A stretch of 64,000 nucleotides of DNA, from positions 1 through 64,000 of the forward strand of contig NZ_BAABJG010000021.1 of NCBI RefSeq assembly GCF_039543185.1. Direction: 5' to 3'. How positions within the stretch are numbered: the first letter of the stretch is position 1; each line of letters begins with the position of its first letter. Source of the DNA: Paenibacillus_S vulneris (GTDB lineage: Bacteria; Bacillota; Bacilli; Paenibacillales; NBRC-103111). Below the pieces are notes generated by a model, which made no database searches, had not been told where the DNA came from, and saw only the letters and a list, made by a program, of their open reading frames with translations. This document shows, piece by piece, positions 54,250 to 62,490 of the stretch. The position numbers and the translations under genes were made by a program.

Positions 54250-54284
54250 AAAAAGGCATTCCCTCACGAATGCCTTCTCCTTTA
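54250..54284. terminator. Bidirectional terminator between kinase-like and desaturase genes
   Basis: GGCATTC and GAATGCC form a perfect seven-base stem. An A run precedes it and a T-containing tail follows it, so it can stop the two convergent transcripts. Confidence 0.75.
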
Positions 54285-54292
54285 ACGCCTCT

Positions 54293-55312
54293 TTATTCTA
54301 TTTTCGGTTTCACCTTAAGCTGCTGCTGCTTCATATGCTTAAAGCCCACAAACTGCTTGCTATCCTCATCCCATATTCTGAACTTCAACGATTTCAAGCT
54401 GGTTAACAGCGTAATCGTATTGACGTCCCTCAGTACAGGGTTCGCGTTATGAGCCTGCTCAAGATAATAATTCGGTACACGAGGACTCAAATGATGAATA
54501 TGATGAAAGCCGATATTTCCCGTAATCCAGTGTAAGATTCGAGGCAGCTTGTAAAAGGAGCTTCCCTTCAAAGCCGCCTGGACATAGTCCCAATGCTCCT
54601 CATTCTCATAATACGTATCCTCAAACTGATGCTGAACATAAAAGAGCCAAATCCCTGCAGCACCCGAGATGAAAAATATCGGGCCCTGCACCATAAGAAA
54701 GGATTGCCAGCCAATAGACCAGCAAAGCAAAGCGGCTGTCCCGACTATACTAAGATTGGTAATGTATGTGTTCATTCTTTCCTTAAAGCCGGCATTTCTC
54801 CGATTAAACCGATAATCGATCAGGAAGATGTAGATCGGACCGAGACCGAACATGACCAGCGGATTGCGGTAGAGCCTATACAACAATCGTTTAGGAAATG
54901 AGGAAGCTCCATACTCCTCAACCGTCAAAGTCCATATGTCCCCCGTTCCCCGCTTGTTCAAATTACCGCTTGTCGCATGGTGAACCGAGTGGCTGTGCCT
55001 CCATTGGTTGTAGGGGCAGCAGGTCATAATTCCTGTAATGGTACCGATAATTTCGTTCGCTGCTTTATTTCGAAAAAACGATTTGTGGCAGCAGTCATGG
55101 AAAATGATGAAGATTCGAACTAGAAATCCGCCGGCAGGAATGGCCAATAACAGGGTTAACCAAAATGAAACCGATAAACTCACATAAGCTAAATACCAAA
55201 GCAGGAAAAACGGCACAACCGTATTAATGATTTGCCATACGCTGCTCTTAATGCGGGGTCTCTCGTATGGCGCGATGTCCTTACGCCAGCCGTCTTGTTC
55301 CTTATGAAGCAT
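54293..55312 (-). CDS. Fatty acid desaturase, membrane type
   Basis: A 339-residue di-iron membrane desaturase. The three histidine boxes are HDCCH (H-x3-H), HSVHH (H-x2-HH) and HHIHH near the end, followed by SPRVPNYYLEQAH. There are about four to six membrane segments. It introduces a double bond into acyl chains of membrane lipids, probably in the cold, and resembles omega-6-type bacterial enzymes; the position of the bond is not certain. The nearest clear ribosome site (GGAGAGGA) is rather far from the ATG at 55312. Confidence 0.9.
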   Translation of the reverse strand: MLHKEQDGWRKDIAPYERPRIKSSVWQIINTVVPFFLLWYLAYVSLSVSFWLTLLLAIPAGGFLVRIFIIFHDCCHKSFFRNKAANEIIGTITGIMTCCPYNQWRHSHSVHHATSGNLNKRGTGDIWTLTVEEYGASSFPKRLLYRLYRNPLVMFGLGPIYIFLIDYRFNRRNAGFKERMNTYITNLSIVGTAALLCWSIGWQSFLMVQGPIFFISGAAGIWLFYVQHQFEDTYYENEEHWDYVQAALKGSSFYKLPRILHWITGNIGFHHIHHLSPRVPNYYLEQAHNANPVLRDVNTITLLTSLKSLKFRIWDEDSKQFVGFKHMKQQQLKVKPKIE

Positions 55313-55430
55313 TCTAATACAATCTTCCTCTCCATGTTTACGTATAGTAGGTTATATACCAACCTTGATTATACGACGATAAGAAGGAAAGGTTGCACTT
55401 CAATAAAAAAATATTTTTTCCATCGAAATA

Positions 55431-55985
55431 TTAGCGTCCTAAATTATCCAATTTCTCTCTCCTTTGGCGCCATACGACCCATGCGCCGACACCGTATAAT
55501 AGGGCACTGGCATAGAACAAGGCGTTCATCGTCATCCAATCCATCATGAAGCCCCCCAGCAAAACGGCGAAGCCGGAAGCAATCGAAGTCCAAAAATGAT
55601 ACGTTCCGACCGTTCCGCCCCGGTCCCCTTTTTCGGTATAATCGGCCAGCAGCACTTTTTCGGTTGTTTTTTGCAGCGCGTTGCAGCTGCCCATGATCCA
55701 TTGAAGCAGGAGTACCCACACGTATGAGGAAACCCACGGGAACAGCAGCATGACGATCATCATGCCCGCGGAGCTTGCTGCAAGTATCGTTACGGCATAT
55801 CGGTCTAGCTTGGGCGCGATCCATTGGGATACGACAGCCGAGCTTATCGTAAAGACAGCGAATGCAAGCCCGTACTTGGAATAGCTGTTCCCCAGGTTTT
55901 TTAGAAGCAGCAGATAATACGGATAAATCATTCCTCCCGCCAGCGTGACGATGCTTTGTGAACGGATAAGCCAGCGAAGCTTCAT
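55431..55985 (-). CDS. Half-size MFS transporter-like protein
   Basis: A 184-residue membrane protein with about six membrane segments. ISSAVVSQWIAPKLDRYAVT matches the loop between helices 2 and 3 of MFS transporters, and GGFMMDWMTMNALFYASALL matches helix 5-6 regions. A full MFS protein has 12 segments, so this is half size; the remaining DNA up to the desaturase gene has no other half in any frame. It may dimerise or be a degenerate copy. The ATG lies six bases after the stop of the oxidase gene, so the two are coupled. Confidence 0.75.
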   Translation of the reverse strand: MKLRWLIRSQSIVTLAGGMIYPYYLLLLKNLGNSYSKYGLAFAVFTISSAVVSQWIAPKLDRYAVTILAASSAGMMIVMLLFPWVSSYVWVLLLQWIMGSCNALQKTTEKVLLADYTEKGDRGGTVGTYHFWTSIASGFAVLLGGFMMDWMTMNALFYASALLYGVGAWVVWRQRREKLDNLGR

Positions 55986-55991
55986 ATCAGG

Positions 55992-57425
55992 CTAGTCCCC
56001 CTTGTATTGTTGGTAAAAATAATTCATAAACAACCCTTCGGGGTCGTACTCGGATTTCTTGTCCCAAAATTCGCGGGAACGCGGGTAGGCCGCCTCAAAT
56101 TGCTCCCGCTTCGGATACGCCGCATACGGCAAATAATACGTCCCCTTGTGGGCAATAACCCGATCGATAACACTTTGAATGCTTTGTTTGAATCTCTCCT
56201 GCCCTTCGTCCGACAAAGGAACGTTAAACAAGCAGACGAGAGCGAACATATCCTCTTGAGCGTAAGAGAGAACCGCTTCCCGATCCTGATTGACATAACG
56301 CACCGTAATGTTCAGCAAATTCAAATGCTCGTCCTTCAGCACTTCCCCAAAGCTTTGGACAAAAGAGGAAAACTCATTGACCGGAATAAAGTATTCCTGA
56401 AGCAGGTCATTTCTGCCTGCCTCCCTGTACTCCATGAACTGCGATTCCGACCGCATGGCATTGTTTCGGCTGATGACCGACTGCTGCTGCCGGTTGAAAT
56501 ACCACTGCTGCATCCGCCAGAACATGTTCTTTCCGCTGTCCGAGGCGCGGTTCATCTGAAACAGCAGCTTGGTCGGTATCACCCAATCCTCCGTTGTCTT
56601 CAAGGATTGATACTGCCGAAGAGGGAGCTCCCTATCCACCTTGTAATTGATGGCATACATTTCCTTAAGGAACGAATCCGGAGCAACCGAGATGCGGGCG
56701 ATGTGCATATGGATATCGGGCTCGGCTTGAACCTGGCTTCTAAAATATCCGCTGTAATCCTCAACCGTCATCCTCTCCGTTGATATCCTGTATACTTCGT
56801 CTTCCGTAAGCGTTAAGGTCACATCCAGGATAATGCCGAACAAACCATAGCCTCCCAGAACCAGAGGGAACAAGTCCGCATGCTCAGTCCTGCTCACCTG
56901 CTTCACCTGGCCGTCGGCCGTCAGCAGTCGAAACGACTCCACGCTTTTGATTAAGGAGCCATTGCGAATATCTCTTCCATGGGCATTGATGCTGATAGAT
57001 CCGCCTACGGTAAAAATATTCTGGGACTGCATCGTCTTGACCGACAGTCCATACGGATTGACGGCCTCCTGAACATCATTCCACGTCGCGCCTGCCTGAA
57101 CGCGGATAGTTCGCGCCTGCAGGTCCATGGAGATGATTTTATTAAATGAAGTCATGTCGACAACGATACCGTCCTTATAATAGGTATGACCTCCCTGACT
57201 GTGCCGCTGGCCTGCGATGGATACGGTAAGATGCTTGTCCCGTGCTTCCTGCAGCAGATGAACCAGCTGCTCCTCCTCGCGGCCCTGCACGACCCGCTCC
57301 ACCTTGACCGGATGAAGCCGGCTGTAGTCCGTAATCAGGAACGGATCCTGATCCGCGGTATTCAAGCTGAAATATTGATATAGGCAGAGAGAGGCCAGCA
57401 GCAATAGCGCAACCCATTTCTTCAT
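55992..57425 (-). CDS. FAD-binding oxidoreductase, VAO/PCMH type, membrane-anchored
   Basis: A 477-residue flavoenzyme. One N-terminal hydrophobic segment would anchor it outside the cell. The FAD-binding domain has SIAGQRHSQGGHTYY, whose His could hold the flavin covalently as in gulonolactone and alditol oxidases, then VQAGATWNDVQEAVNPYGLS and IFTVGGSISINAHGR. The C-terminal half is the substrate domain, ending EYDPEGLFMNYF. It probably oxidises an alcohol or sugar-like substrate with oxygen or another acceptor. It is coupled to the half-size MFS gene. Confidence 0.87.
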   Translation of the reverse strand: MKKWVALLLLASLCLYQYFSLNTADQDPFLITDYSRLHPVKVERVVQGREEEQLVHLLQEARDKHLTVSIAGQRHSQGGHTYYKDGIVVDMTSFNKIISMDLQARTIRVQAGATWNDVQEAVNPYGLSVKTMQSQNIFTVGGSISINAHGRDIRNGSLIKSVESFRLLTADGQVKQVSRTEHADLFPLVLGGYGLFGIILDVTLTLTEDEVYRISTERMTVEDYSGYFRSQVQAEPDIHMHIARISVAPDSFLKEMYAINYKVDRELPLRQYQSLKTTEDWVIPTKLLFQMNRASDSGKNMFWRMQQWYFNRQQQSVISRNNAMRSESQFMEYREAGRNDLLQEYFIPVNEFSSFVQSFGEVLKDEHLNLLNITVRYVNQDREAVLSYAQEDMFALVCLFNVPLSDEGQERFKQSIQSVIDRVIAHKGTYYLPYAAYPKREQFEAAYPRSREFWDKKSEYDPEGLFMNYFYQQYKGD

Positions 57426-57593
57426 TCCTATCCTTCTCCCTTATCGATTGTGCGAAGCCTCCGCCCATCCAACATACCACAAGTTGGAAATGGGGTCACG
57501 AGCTTTTCACTCGAGGTCTGCAAGCCCGTCCTCTTTTCTGTTATAATAGGCGATAGCCTTTTCAAATATGGATACAATAGGAGATTCTGACCC

Positions 57594-57809
57594 ATGGCCA
57601 TGAACCGCCGACTCGTCACCGATGCCGATTTTCAGGAAGCGATGGACCGTCAGTCCAAAGTACGCGTGTTTCAGGACGATCATATTGTGGATTCCGGCGT
57701 CGTGATTACCCGCTTTACGGATTCCTTCATCGTGACGCAAGCGGGAGTCAGCGATGTGACCTATCATTCGCGAAGCTCTTGTGAGTTTTTCGAAATGAAG
57801 AAGCGATAA
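57594..57809 (+). CDS. Small conserved-looking protein of unknown function
   Basis: A 71-residue soluble protein starting MAMNRRLVTDADF, with an alternative ATG two codons later. It has alternating hydrophobic residues in the middle (V-R-V-F, G-V-V-I-T, F-I-V-T), suggesting a small beta-sheet fold, and no membrane segment. A good AGGAG site lies ten bases upstream and a terminator follows the stop codon, so it is a genuine single-gene unit. I recognise no family. Confidence 0.7.
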   Translation: MAMNRRLVTDADFQEAMDRQSKVRVFQDDHIVDSGVVITRFTDSFIVTQAGVSDVTYHSRSSCEFFEMKKR

Positions 57810-57828
57810 AGATGCTTAGGAAGCAAAA

Positions 57829-57868
57829 AAAGACCGGGCGTATACCGCGCTCGGTCTTCTTGCTTCTT
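57829..57868 (+). terminator. Terminator after small unknown gene
   Basis: AAGACCGGGCG and CGCTCGGTCTT form a stem with one mismatch, followed by CTTGCTTCTTG. An A run precedes it, so it may also serve the acetate symporter gene on the other strand. Confidence 0.75.
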
Positions 57869-57910
57869 GTCTCGCCACCCCTGCTATGAATGACTGATGC
57901 AGCTGCAGCT

Positions 57911-59440
57911 CTACAGCTTCATCCCCGTATGCGCCTTAACCAGGATTTCATCATATTTCGCTGAATCGGATGAACGCGACAGCCAGGTTCCGATCCACGC
58001 GCCTAGGAAGCCGAGCGGTATAGAAATGATGCCCGGGTTCGCATAAGGGAACAGCGCCTGCCCGACCAGGATGGCCTTGCCCGGCTCGGGACTCCAGACG
58101 CTCGGGCTTACAATAACCAGAATGAGTGCGCTGATCAAGCCTGTCAGCATCCCGGTTATTGCACCTGCCGTGTTAAAGCGTCTCCAGAAAATAGTAAACA
58201 GAATTACGGGCAGGTTCGCGCTTGCCGCAATAGCAAAGGCGACGGACACGAGGAACGCCACATTCAGCTTTTGTGCAAACAGCGACAGCAGGATGGAAAC
58301 GACCGCTACCCCCACGGAAGCCCAGCGAGCGACGCTCATCTGCTCCTTCTCGTTTGCATCTCCTTTACGGATAATATGAGTATAGAAGTCATGGGCGAAG
58401 GCAGAGGCTGCAGCCAGCACCAGTCCGGTCACCACTGCAAGAATGGTCGCGAACGCTACTGCCGAAATAAAGGCGAAGAACAGGTCGCCCCCAAGCGCTC
58501 TGGCTAATAGCGGAGCCGCCATATTGCCTCCCTTGTCCGCGGCCAATATATTATCGTAGCCTACGAAGGCCGCTGCGCCGAAGCCAAGGAAGATCGTCAT
58601 AATATAGAAAATTCCGATCAGCCAGGTTGCATGAACGACGGAGCTTCTTGCCGTCGGCGCATCCTTCACCGTGAAGAAGCGCGTCAGAATATGCGGTAAG
58701 CCAGCCGTTCCTAGCACGAGCGCCAGGTTCAAGGATAGCGTATCCAGCGGCACCTTGTATTTATTCCCGGGATTCAGGAAGCTTTCCTTCAGCGGTGTCG
58801 CTGTCTTCATCTGCTCGAACATTTCGGTAATGCTGAAGTGAAACTTCGCCAGCACGATGATCGAGACGATGAAGGTGCCCCCCATCAAAAGAACCGCCTT
58901 GGTAATCTGTACCCACGAAGTGGCACGCATGCCGCCGAATACGACGTACACCGTCATCAAAGCCCCTACGATCAAGACGGAGGTCACGTAATCCAACCCT
59001 AACAGCAGCTTAATCAGCGACCCTGCCCCCACCAGCTGGGCAATCATATAAAAGATCGAGATCGTAATCGTGTTCAACGCTGCGACCCCGCGAATCTTTT
59101 TATTGTTAAACCTTGCCGCGATCATATCCGCCATTGTATATTTTCCAAGATTGCGCAGCGGCTCAGCAACCAGATATAGAACGACCAGATAAGCTACAAG
59201 AAAGCCGATGCTGTAGAAAAAGCCGTCAAACCCCGATAAAGCAATCGTTCCCGCAATACCGAGAAACGAGGCTGCCGACATATAATCTCCCGCAATCGCC
59301 CATCCGTTCTGCCATCCCGTCAATCCCCCGCCCGCCGTATAAAACTCGTTCGTCGAATTGGTCTTTTTGGCCGCATAATAGGTGATGATCAAGGTGATGG
59401 CCACAATCCCCAAAAATAATATGAATGCTGACGTATTCAT
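57911..59440 (-). CDS. actP: Cation/acetate symporter
   Basis: A 509-residue sodium:solute symporter with about 13 membrane segments. NEFYTAGGGLTGWQNGWAIAGDYMSAASFLG at the start and the GLPHILTRFFTVKDAPTARS loop are typical of the ActP/YwcA acetate-glyoxylate branch. It imports acetate or another short carboxylate with sodium. It follows a DUF485 gene by 43 bases, the standard arrangement of this pair. Confidence 0.92.
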   Translation of the reverse strand: MNTSAFILFLGIVAITLIITYYAAKKTNSTNEFYTAGGGLTGWQNGWAIAGDYMSAASFLGIAGTIALSGFDGFFYSIGFLVAYLVVLYLVAEPLRNLGKYTMADMIAARFNNKKIRGVAALNTITISIFYMIAQLVGAGSLIKLLLGLDYVTSVLIVGALMTVYVVFGGMRATSWVQITKAVLLMGGTFIVSIIVLAKFHFSITEMFEQMKTATPLKESFLNPGNKYKVPLDTLSLNLALVLGTAGLPHILTRFFTVKDAPTARSSVVHATWLIGIFYIMTIFLGFGAAAFVGYDNILAADKGGNMAAPLLARALGGDLFFAFISAVAFATILAVVTGLVLAAASAFAHDFYTHIIRKGDANEKEQMSVARWASVGVAVVSILLSLFAQKLNVAFLVSVAFAIAASANLPVILFTIFWRRFNTAGAITGMLTGLISALILVIVSPSVWSPEPGKAILVGQALFPYANPGIISIPLGFLGAWIGTWLSRSSDSAKYDEILVKAHTGMKL

Positions 59441-59483
59441 CCTTTTTTCCTCCTTCGACTTTTCACCGTGCGGTTTACCCGAT

Positions 59484-59789
59484 TCAAGACGCGTTATTTC
59501 TCGTAATTTCCTCGATCATCGCATCATATTGGCTGGACTTGCGGGAGTACGCGATACAAAGCGCCCAAGTCATAATGAATTGGGAAAAGGCGAAAACCCA
59601 CGCCCAGGATACCGAGCCAAAGGCCGGAGCATTCAGCACTTTGGAATAGGAGGTTAAAAGGGGCAGCGCGAAGTAATAAGCGAAGAAAAAGATAGACATC
59701 GGCACTAGAAATCGTTTTTTCCTTGCGATTAAAGCTTTAAATTGAGGAGAATTGGCAATGCGACTGTAATCCACCGCTTTGGCATTCAT
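59484..59789 (-). CDS. DUF485-family membrane protein
   Basis: A 101-residue protein with two membrane segments, of the YjcH/DUF485 family found next to acetate symporters. The motif SPQFKALIARKKRFLVPMSI marks the N-terminal part. I chose the ATG at 59789, which has GGGAGG eight bases upstream and gives the usual length; an open frame continues to 59885. The function is unproven, likely as accessory to the symporter. Confidence 0.9.
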   Translation of the reverse strand: MNAKAVDYSRIANSPQFKALIARKKRFLVPMSIFFFAYYFALPLLTSYSKVLNAPAFGSVSWAWVFAFSQFIMTWALCIAYSRKSSQYDAMIEEITRNNAS

Positions 59790-60112
59790 ACGCTCAGCCT
59801 CCCATCGTTTTTTGCGCCGCAGCTCTTGCAGGCAGCTGCCTAGACTTGGATGAATGGACCAGGGTGTGTGCGCTTCCATTTTCAATTTATTAGGATGCTA
59901 TCTCCAATATTACGTTAGCTATAAACTATTTTTTTGTAAAACATCATGTAGAGGAAACGAGAATCACTTCAAATGCGAAGTAAAACTATCGTTCCCTTTC
60001 GTATTATGAAGTCAGCCATTTTTAGTTGATTCTCATCACCAGCTTGGTCATAATATAAAGAACTCAATTTTGGAGTTTATATATGAATTAGATCTGAAAA
60101 TAGGGGGACAAA

Positions 60113-60799
60113 ATGAAGAATTACGATATTATATTTTTTGATATAGATGATACACTTTTTGATTTTTCTAAATCGGAGAAACAAGCTTTTAAAAAAGTCC
60201 TTGAAAAATATAATCTATTAAATAGCTTAAGGCTGTTCAAAAAGAGTTACCAAGAAATTAATAAAGTGTTATGGGGAGAATTAGAAAATGGAAAATTGAG
60301 CCTTGTTGAACTAGGTTCAGAGAGATTTAAGAGATTATTTTTAGAACATGAACTTGAAATTGATGCAGTTTTATTCAATCAAGATTATTTGGGGTTTCTT
60401 GGAGAGCAATCGCACCTCGTCCAAGGAGCTGAAAAAGTCATTAACGCTCTCTCGCATAAACGCTTAGCAATTATTACTAACGGTTTCACTAATGTACAAA
60501 CATCTAGAATTAATAATTCCCCTATAGGAGGTAAATTTGAACATATTATTATCTCTGAATTAACTGGATTCCAAAAACCACAAACAGAAATTTTTGATTA
60601 TGCTTTTCATAAGCTTCAGATTACAGACAAATCCAACGTGCTAATGGTAGGCGATTCGTTGACTTCTGATATTCAAGGTGGAATTAACTATGGTATTGAT
60701 ACTTGTTGGTTCAATCCAAAGCACAAGGAAAATACTACATCCTTTAAACCTACTTACGAAATAAATAAATTAGAAGGCCTGATAGAGATTGTAAAATAA
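60113..60799 (+). CDS. HAD-superfamily hydrolase, YjjG/YfnB-like
   Basis: A 228-residue phosphatase. Motif I is FFDIDDTLFDF (nucleophile Asp and general acid Asp), motif II is IITNG, the Lys is in GFQKPQ, and motif IV is VLMVGDSLTSDIQGG. The helical cap lies at about residues 15-90, as in subfamily I. Relatives include the pyrimidine nucleotidase YjjG. The coding DNA is strikingly AT-rich compared with its neighbours, with many AAA, ATT and TTA codons, which suggests recent transfer. GGGGG precedes the ATG by five bases. Confidence 0.92.
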   Translation: MKNYDIIFFDIDDTLFDFSKSEKQAFKKVLEKYNLLNSLRLFKKSYQEINKVLWGELENGKLSLVELGSERFKRLFLEHELEIDAVLFNQDYLGFLGEQSHLVQGAEKVINALSHKRLAIITNGFTNVQTSRINNSPIGGKFEHIIISELTGFQKPQTEIFDYAFHKLQITDKSNVLMVGDSLTSDIQGGINYGIDTCWFNPKHKENTTSFKPTYEINKLEGLIEIVK

Positions 60800-60972
60800 G
60801 TGCACATGCCCACAAGTTCTTATGTTTGGAGGAGACCTGAAACAGCATTATCATTCGCAAAAAAGTATTGCTCCTCGTCTCATAAAAATCCCCTCCGGTC
60901 TACAGTGTTAAGTCCAGCATTGCATGAACTCTTTTCACTGTTAACCGCAAGGGGATATACAGGTACTCTTTC

Positions 60973-61641
60973 TTATTTATAGGCTGGCCACGCTTCAAGC
61001 GTATAAGCCATTTCCCAGAATAAATATTCATAATGACTGCTTATCATAAAATGCTGCTTCATCCGATCGCGGTCGGCCTGCGATACCTCTGCGGCAATCG
61101 AGTCCAGACGATCGATCTGCTCCTGCACCAGCTCCCGGAACCATTCGCCGCCGTAAGCCTCAATCCATTCGCGGTAGATCGGCTCCTCCGGGGTTGATCC
61201 CTGAAGCTTCTCGCCGATTTCGTAATACAGCCAGTAGCACGGCAAAATCACGGCGATAATGTCGCCCAGATGCCCGTTATAGGCTACCCGCTGCATATGC
61301 GATGTATAGGCGTAAGCGGTCGGCGCCGGCTGAAACGCGGCACGTTCCTCGGCCGTAATGCCCATTCGTTTGCAGAATGTTTCGTGAAGTGACAGCTCCG
61401 CATTGTAAGTTCCTTGAGCGTGAACGGTCATCCGGTTAGATGTGGCAAGGTCGGCCGCTTTGGCTGCGCCCAGGGACTGTACACGGGCGAATTGGGATAA
61501 GTAGTAAGCATCGTTCAGCACATAATAACGGAAGCATTGAAGCGGCAGGGTGCCGTTAGCAATTCCTTGAACGAACGGATGATGAAAGCTTGCATTCCAG
61601 CTGTCCTCCACTGCTTGACGCAGCTCTTGTGAAAATTTCAT
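60973..61641 (-). CDS. tenA: Thiaminase II / aminopyrimidine aminohydrolase TenA
   Basis: Hydrolyses aminopyrimidine breakdown products of thiamin to give HMP for salvage. The 222-residue protein has Asp 44, Tyr 112, Cys 135 (in PCYWLYYEIGE) and Glu 205 at exactly the numbers of the B. subtilis TenA active site. An AAAGGAGG site precedes the ATG. It is the last gene of a unit with two ECF transporter genes, which would import the aminopyrimidine. This fits the known thiamin-salvage role. Confidence 0.95.
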   Translation of the reverse strand: MKFSQELRQAVEDSWNASFHHPFVQGIANGTLPLQCFRYYVLNDAYYLSQFARVQSLGAAKAADLATSNRMTVHAQGTYNAELSLHETFCKRMGITAEERAAFQPAPTAYAYTSHMQRVAYNGHLGDIIAVILPCYWLYYEIGEKLQGSTPEEPIYREWIEAYGGEWFRELVQEQIDRLDSIAAEVSQADRDRMKQHFMISSHYEYLFWEMAYTLEAWPAYK

Positions 61642-61683
61642 GGCAGTTCCTCCTTTAATTTTGCTTACATCCTAATCTCAAGA

Positions 61684-62490
61684 TCAGACGACTTTATACC
61701 TTACATCTCCTACATGGAAATAAGGAAAATGCTGGCCCAAATACAGAGCAGCGCACACCGTCAGCACCAAATAGAAAAGCAAATAGACATCGCGCTGGGA
61801 AAATCCGATCCGATAATAAAATGTACGATGGCGCGAAGCCGAGAAGCGCTTGGCCTCCATCGCAACTGCAATACGCTGCGCCCGGCGGATGCTCTGCGCC
61901 AGCAGAGGGATCGCGTAGAGCCTTAGCGTCTCATACACGCCGCCTAAACCTGCGCGCCTTTTAACACCGCGCACCTTCAGCGCCATGCCGAGCGTCTGGA
62001 ATTCGGCAGCCATGATGGGAATCAGCCGTAAAGCGGCCATAAAGCTGTAAGCGAATTTCGCAGGCAGCTTGCACTGCTGCATCAGCGAGTAGAACAAGGC
62101 GACGGGCCTTGTCGTCAATGCAAACGTCAATCCTGTGAGCGCCATGTTGACGGTCTTCAAGCCGATATGAAGCCCGCGGTAGAAGCTCTCCTCCGTAACC
62201 CGAATCAATCCCCAATGAATCCATGTCGTGTCCCCTTTTCCGAACAGCATCATGGACATGGAGGACGACACGAAGAGCAGTCCGAACGGCAGGAACATCA
62301 GCAGCAGCCGGTGCAGAGGCTGTCCCGAAAAGCACAGCAGCAGAATCAGCTGGGCAAGGGTCAGATTGACCAGAACATTAAGATTGTCCGTGAAGAGAAG
62401 GACAAAGAACAAGGCCAGAGACAGCAGCAGCTTGAAGCTCGGATTCACTCGGTGCAGCCAGGTTTCATCGTAAGCCAATAAGTTGTCCAC
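61684..62490 (-). CDS. ykoC: ECF transporter transmembrane subunit (YkoC/EcfT-like)
   Basis: A 268-residue EcfT-type membrane subunit with about five to six membrane segments. The two coupling-helix motifs are visible as MALKVRGVKRRA (A-x-x-x-R-G) and AVAMEAKRFSASRHRT. It links the ATPases to the substrate-binding subunit. The start is GTG at 62490 with an AAGG site, 26 bases inside the end of ykoD. With tenA next to it, the substrate is probably a thiamin precursor (HMP or a formylaminopyrimidine). Confidence 0.88.
   Translation of the reverse strand: MDNLLAYDETWLHRVNPSFKLLLSLALFFVLLFTDNLNVLVNLTLAQLILLLCFSGQPLHRLLLMFLPFGLLFVSSSMSMMLFGKGDTTWIHWGLIRVTEESFYRGLHIGLKTVNMALTGLTFALTTRPVALFYSLMQQCKLPAKFAYSFMAALRLIPIMAAEFQTLGMALKVRGVKRRAGLGGVYETLRLYAIPLLAQSIRRAQRIAVAMEAKRFSASRHRTFYYRIGFSQRDVYLLFYLVLTVCAALYLGQHFPYFHVGDVRYKVV

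Noticed and set aside
60800..60982. 60-codon plus-strand open frame after the HAD gene
   Set aside because: No ribosome site, no recognisable motif, and it runs into the end of tenA on the other strand.
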